Positions 60,148 to 64,000 of a stretch of 64,000 nucleotides of DNA are shown piece after piece. The notes under the pieces are model-generated. The model saw nothing but the letters and a program-made list of their open reading frames with translations, had not been told where the DNA came from and ran no database searches. The DNA is taken from positions 1 to 64,000 of the forward strand of contig JAENWR010000004.1 in assembly GCA_016649895.1 (NCBI GenBank). Direction: 5' to 3'. The stretch is from Acidimicrobiia bacterium. Its GTDB lineage: Bacteria > Actinomycetota > Acidimicrobiia > Acidimicrobiales > SKKL01. How positions within the stretch are numbered: the stretch's first letter is position 1; every line of letters begins with the position of its first letter. Both the position numbers and the translations under genes were made by a program.

Positions 60148-62040
60148 ATGCCCGAGTACCTGGCCCCCGGCGTGTACGTGGAAGAGGTGAGCTTTCGGTC
60201 GAAGTCGATCGAAGGCGTCCCGACCAGCACGACCGGGTTCGCCGGATCGACCCGTTGGGGACCGGTCCGCTACGTCGACAACGGCCGCCAAGGGCCCACC
60301 ACCAACGCGCCCCGGCTCATCGGTAGCTTCACCGAGTTCGAGCGGGTGTACGGCGGGCTCGGACGCCTGCAGATCGACCGCGGCGACGGCCAGCCCACGA
60401 GCGAGTCGTACCTGGCCCACGCCGCCCGGGCCTTCTTCCTCAACGGCGGCAAGCGCCTCTACGTCGCCCGCGTGTTCGTCGCCGACGATCCCGGCGACGG
60501 CGGTCCCGTCGACTGGGGGATCGCCCGATCGAGCATCCCGTTCGGAGCCGGCGACAACGCCACCTGGCGCGGCCGGTGGCCGGGCGCGTATGGCAACGTG
60601 CAGCTCACCGTGCGGGCGATGCGCAAGAACGACGTGGCCTTCACCCACGCCACGTTCGGCACCCAGGCCCGGGGGCTCACCCACGGCGCAGTCGTCGAGA
60701 TCACGCCACCCGGTGACACCCCGGCCAACCCCATCGACGACCTGGTGGTCGGCCAGATGCACGTGGTGTCGGTGGACCCCGACACCGTCGACGCTGTCGG
60801 CCTCGCCCAGCAGGAGTTCCTCGACGACGGCGGCAACGTGGTCGCCGTGGCGGCGGGCTCGGTCATCAAGGAGGTGGTGCTCCGGGTGATCGTGCAACCC
60901 GGGGAGGAGCGCGTCGACGTCTACGACGAGCTCGCCGTCCACCCCGCCCAGCGCCGGTGGATCGCCAAGATCATGCAGCTCGACGACCCCGAGGACGAGA
61001 ACGCCGTCGTCGTGTGCGACACCGAGCCGCTCACGGGGATGGCACGAGCGATCGAGCTGATGCGCGCGCTCCAGACCCCCCGCGAGGGCATCCGCCTCGC
61101 CGGTGGCAACGACGGGCTCCTCGCCCAACCCGACGACCTGCTCGGCGACGATGCCGACCTCGACGACCCGCGGGTCACCGCCACGGGCCTGCGGGCGCTC
61201 GGCGAGATCGACGACATCGCCATCGTCGCCCTCCCCGACGGTGGCACCTACGACGACGCGCTCCTGTGCCAGCAGGCGGCCGAGCGCCTCGTCGCCCACG
61301 CCGAGCTGCAGCGCTACCGCATCGCCGTCGTCGACGCCCCGAGGGGCAGCTCGATGAACGAGGTGCGGGCGTTTCGTGGCAAGTTCGACTCGACCCGGGC
61401 GGCGATGTACCACCCCTGGATCGAGGTGCTCGACCCGCTCGAGCGGGCGGCGCAGGGCGCCCCACCCCGCCGTGTCCTGCTGCCGCCGTCGGGCTTCGTC
61501 ACCGGCATCTACGCCCGCAACGACATCACGCGCGGCGTGTTCAAGGCGCCGGCCAACGAGGTGGTGAGGGGCCTCACCAAGTTCGAGGCCAACATCAACA
61601 CGGCCCGCAACGACGTGCTCAACCCCGAAGGCATCAACGCCCTGCGCTTCTTCGAGGGGCGCGGCAGTCGGGTGTGGGGTGCGCGCACCATGACGTCGGA
61701 TCCCGAGTGGAAGTACGTCAACGTGCGGCGGCTGTTCATCTACCTCGAGCACTCCATCGACAAGGCGATGCAGTGGGCGGTGTTCGAGCCCAACAACGAG
61801 CGGCTGTGGCGCAACATCCGCCAGATGGTGGAGGACTTCCTCTACGTCCAGTGGCTCAACGGCGCCCTGCTGGGGGCCAAGCCCGACGAGGCCTACTTCG
61901 TCCGCTGCGACCGCACCACCATGACCCAGAACGACCTCGACAACGGGCGGCTCATCTGCCTCATCGGGGTCGCCCCCACCAAGCCGGCCGAGTACGTGAT
62001 CTTCCGGCTCGGTCAGTGGACCGCCGACTCACGGATCTGA
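60148..62040 (+). CDS. Phage-tail-like sheath protein (eCIS)
   Basis: 630 residues; GAGGAG lies before the ATG. The N-terminus YLAPGVYVEEVSFRSKSIEG and TSTTGFAGSTRWGPV is the sheath signature. FTEFERVYGG and YLAHAARAFFLNGGKRLYVARV follow, and the C-terminal part has RRLFIYLEHSIDKAMQWAVFEPN. Larger than the usual Pvc2-type (about 350 residues), with an insert of about 250 residues in the middle. It builds the contractile tube around the inner tube encoded next. Confidence 0.92.
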   Translation: MPEYLAPGVYVEEVSFRSKSIEGVPTSTTGFAGSTRWGPVRYVDNGRQGPTTNAPRLIGSFTEFERVYGGLGRLQIDRGDGQPTSESYLAHAARAFFLNGGKRLYVARVFVADDPGDGGPVDWGIARSSIPFGAGDNATWRGRWPGAYGNVQLTVRAMRKNDVAFTHATFGTQARGLTHGAVVEITPPGDTPANPIDDLVVGQMHVVSVDPDTVDAVGLAQQEFLDDGGNVVAVAAGSVIKEVVLRVIVQPGEERVDVYDELAVHPAQRRWIAKIMQLDDPEDENAVVVCDTEPLTGMARAIELMRALQTPREGIRLAGGNDGLLAQPDDLLGDDADLDDPRVTATGLRALGEIDDIAIVALPDGGTYDDALLCQQAAERLVAHAELQRYRIAVVDAPRGSSMNEVRAFRGKFDSTRAAMYHPWIEVLDPLERAAQGAPPRRVLLPPSGFVTGIYARNDITRGVFKAPANEVVRGLTKFEANINTARNDVLNPEGINALRFFEGRGSRVWGARTMTSDPEWKYVNVRRLFIYLEHSIDKAMQWAVFEPNNERLWRNIRQMVEDFLYVQWLNGALLGAKPDEAYFVRCDRTTMTQNDLDNGRLICLIGVAPTKPAEYVIFRLGQWTADSRI

Positions 62041-62056
62041 CCTGAGGAGATGACGG

Positions 62057-62518
62057 ATGCCAACCCAACGTGACAACCCCTACGGGGCGTTCAACTTCAT
62101 CGTGTCGCTGGGAGGTGACCAGGGCTCGGGCGACGAGGGCCAGATCGTCGGCGGTTTCAGCGACGTCAGCGGCCTCGGCTTCGAGGTGCAGTACGCCGAC
62201 TACCGCAACGGCAACGAGAAGGTGAACACCGTGCGCAAGGTGCAGAACACCTTCACCGTGGAGGACGTGGTGCTCAAGCGCGGCCTCATCGGCTCGACCG
62301 ACATCTTCAACTGGTTGAAGGGCGTGCGCGAAGGCGAGATCGACCCCCGCGTCGTCACCGTCACCCTCCTCGACGAGGCCCGCAACGCCGTGAGCACCTG
62401 GAAGCTCCAGAAGGCCCAGCCGAAGAAGTGGACCGGCCCCACCCTCGCCGCCAAGGGCGGTACCGAGGTGGCGATGGAGGAGCTCACCCTCTGCCACGAG
62501 GGCATCGAGTACAGCTGA
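62057..62518 (+). CDS. Phage-tail tube protein (gp19/Pvc1-like)
   Basis: 153 residues. NPYGAFNFIVSLGG, GGFSDVSGLGFEVQYADYRN, VVLKRGLIGSTDIFNWL and a C-terminal WTGPTLAAKGGTEVAMEELTL are the T4 gp19-like tube pattern. The protein stacks as the inner rigid tube. It follows the sheath gene by 16 bp with its own GAGGAG site. Confidence 0.94.
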   Translation: MPTQRDNPYGAFNFIVSLGGDQGSGDEGQIVGGFSDVSGLGFEVQYADYRNGNEKVNTVRKVQNTFTVEDVVLKRGLIGSTDIFNWLKGVREGEIDPRVVTVTLLDEARNAVSTWKLQKAQPKKWTGPTLAAKGGTEVAMEELTLCHEGIEYS

Positions 62519-62519
62519 G

Positions 62520-64000
62520 ATGTCGCTGGCACCGGCGCTCGGCGCGCTCGGCGCGCCGGCCATCCACGTGGTCCCCCCCGAACCGGTGCGCGAGCTCACC
62601 GGGGTGCGTCGCGACGTCGCGGCGTTCCTCGGTGTGGCGCCCCGTGGCCCCGCGTGGCTGCCACCGCCCACCCTCGAACCCGACGTCGACCTGGCGGGTT
62701 GGCTGACCACCAGCCGGCGGCGGCGATCGGTGGCGGTGTCGGTTACCAGCTGGGACGAGTACCGCCACCACTTCGGTGGCTTCGAGGGTCCCGGCCGCCT
62801 GCCGTACGCGGTGTCGAGCTTCTTCGCGGGCGGAGGTCAGCGGGCCGAGGTGGTGCGCATCGTCCACGGTCACATCGACCGCTTCGCCGATGCCCCGGGC
62901 CGGGCGCACGGCACGCTGGCCACTGCCACCGATGGTGGCCACGTCGAGCTGTTCGCCCGCTCCCAGGGACGCTGGGGGAACCGACTGCGGGCCACCCTCC
63001 GATTCGCCGTGCGGCCGCTGGCGTTCGAGGTCGAGGACCTGTCGCACCTGATCGTCGACCTGCGCGAGTGGGTGCCGGGCGGGTCGGTGCTGCGCCTCAC
63101 CCTCGACGGCGACGTGCAAGAGCTGCGCACCGTCACGTCGTCGCTCGACGAGCCCGACCCGGTGAGGCGCGGCCATCGGCGCGTGCTCACCCTCGACGCC
63201 GCCGCCGGGGGCGTCCCGCTTCGGGTGGAGGTCGTGACCGCCGCGCTCGAGGTGATCGACCACGATCAGGCGTTCTCGCGGCGCGAGGTCATCGACGCCG
63301 TTGGCCTGCGGCCCGAGCACCCTCGCTGGCTGGCGCGTGCCATCGTGCTCGACTCGAGCCTGGTGTGGCCCGACGAGGACTGGGCGGCCACCGGGATCCG
63401 CATCGACGACGTCACCCTCCCGCCCCTCGTGCTCGGCACCATGGCCGGAGGGGAGGACCACTGGAACGACATCGTCCCCGAGGACTTCTTCGACCCCACG
63501 TGGGTGCACGGCGACGAGGTGCCCGGCGACGGCGTGCACAGCCTGGCCGACCACGATGACGTGGGCCTCGTGGTGGCACCTGACCTCTACGAGCCGGTAC
63601 CGCTCGTGGAGCCTGATGACGTGACCGACCCGCCCACGCTGTGCGGGCCCGACTTCGCGGTGCACGTCGAGATCGGCCCCGTCATGCCGTCGGAGCCGCC
63701 GCCGCCCGGCCTCGACGGGCTCTCGCTCGACCCGCGCGACCCGATGCAGCTGCAACGGATCGTCGAGAACCAGCGGGCGCTCGTGGAGTGGGCCGACCAG
63801 CGGCGCGACCTCACCGTGCTCCTCGACGTACCCCTCGGCCTCACCCACCGACAGGCCCTCGCCTGGCGCACGCAGTTCGACTCGCCCTTCGCTGCCGCCT
63901 ACCACCCCTGGATCGACGTGGCCTCGGCCGACGACGAGCGAGACGCGCTCGTCCACCTCAACCCCTCGGCGTTCGCCGCCGGCATCATCGCCGAGCGTGA
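62520..64000 (+). CDS. Second tail-sheath-like protein, incomplete at right edge
   Basis: 493 codons are visible and the frame is open to the window end. RRDVAAFLGVAPRGPAW, SWDEYRHHFGGFEGPG and YAVSSFFAGGGQRAEVVRIV match the order of the first sheath (TGFAGSTRWGPV, FTEFERVYGG, RAFFLNGGKRLYVARV). It is strongly divergent from that gene, so it may play the part of Pvc3/Pvc4-type extra sheaths. The ATG at 62520 lies just after the tube stop. Confidence 0.75.
   Translation, partial: MSLAPALGALGAPAIHVVPPEPVRELTGVRRDVAAFLGVAPRGPAWLPPPTLEPDVDLAGWLTTSRRRRSVAVSVTSWDEYRHHFGGFEGPGRLPYAVSSFFAGGGQRAEVVRIVHGHIDRFADAPGRAHGTLATATDGGHVELFARSQGRWGNRLRATLRFAVRPLAFEVEDLSHLIVDLREWVPGGSVLRLTLDGDVQELRTVTSSLDEPDPVRRGHRRVLTLDAAAGGVPLRVEVVTAALEVIDHDQAFSRREVIDAVGLRPEHPRWLARAIVLDSSLVWPDEDWAATGIRIDDVTLPPLVLGTMAGGEDHWNDIVPEDFFDPTWVHGDEVPGDGVHSLADHDDVGLVVAPDLYEPVPLVEPDDVTDPPTLCGPDFAVHVEIGPVMPSEPPPPGLDGLSLDPRDPMQLQRIVENQRALVEWADQRRDLTVLLDVPLGLTHRQALAWRTQFDSPFAAAYHPWIDVASADDERDALVHLNPSAFAAGIIAER

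Noticed and set aside
1-64000. CRISPR arrays, insertion sequences, integrase genes, rRNA operons
   Set aside because: No regularly spaced repeats, transposase DDE/HUH motifs, tyrosine or serine recombinase motifs, or rRNA sequence were seen on either strand.

Overview
The window is GC-rich, densely packed actinobacterial DNA. GTG and TTG starts are common, many genes overlap by 4 bp, and many start codons sit 6 or 7 bases after a TANNNT hexamer, which is the pattern of leaderless transcription. Protein types (SARP/BTAD regulators, DUF6308, DUF5925, DUF6226, winged-helix HTH_42) fit Actinomycetota, possibly an Acidimicrobiia-type lineage; that placement is inference because no rRNA or marker gene is present. 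REGION 1 (1-26.6 kb) is a defence island: the start of an RloA/RloB (AbiL-like) pair, a divergent HTH/PIN pair around a perfect inverted repeat, a class 1 DISARM operon (drmD, drmMI, drmA, drmB, drmC, all translationally coupled) in which drmB carries a frameshift, a DUF3644 protein with a HEPN-type RNase motif, a DUF6308 / DUF5925-ATPase / DUF6308 operon that may be an undescribed module, a coiled-coil protein, and an operon of two nucleases (PGN_0703-type and Mrr-type) with an unknown protein between them. REGION 2 (26.8-33.7 kb) holds membrane and secreted hypotheticals, an HhH-SNF2 helicase, a MerR regulator divergent from an MBL-fold hydrolase with a SoxR-like palindrome between them, and a SAM methyltransferase. 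REGION 3 (33.7-37.7 kb) is a 4-kb islet with a Phd/PIN toxin-antitoxin pair, an unknown protein and an AbiEi/AbiEii system. It is bounded by two direct-repeat copies of the methyltransferase 5' end exactly 4,000 bp apart. REGION 4 (38-52.6 kb) is mostly ordinary chromosome: DUF488, a SEC-C protein, DoxX, DUF6226 (frameshifted), ECF sigma factor plus YciI, apt plus a nucleosidase, ERCC4 nuclease, HTH_42, siderophore-interacting protein, a hot-dog protein, and two more VapBC-type modules. REGION 5 (52.7-64 kb) leads into a contractile injection system (eCIS). Two convergent paralogous SARP regulators and an Lgt-like membrane protein come first, followed by a scarred stretch with an AbiEi fragment, a tRNA-Gly 3' fragment, a DUF433/DUF5615 toxin-antitoxin pair and a duplicated decayed gene. 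Then come a DUF4255 protein, an eCIS accessory protein, a tail sheath, a tail tube and a second sheath-like protein that runs off the right end. At least five otherwise well-conserved genes are interrupted by short indels. Several fall at short homopolymers, so assembly error and true decay must be told apart before any gene is called dead.
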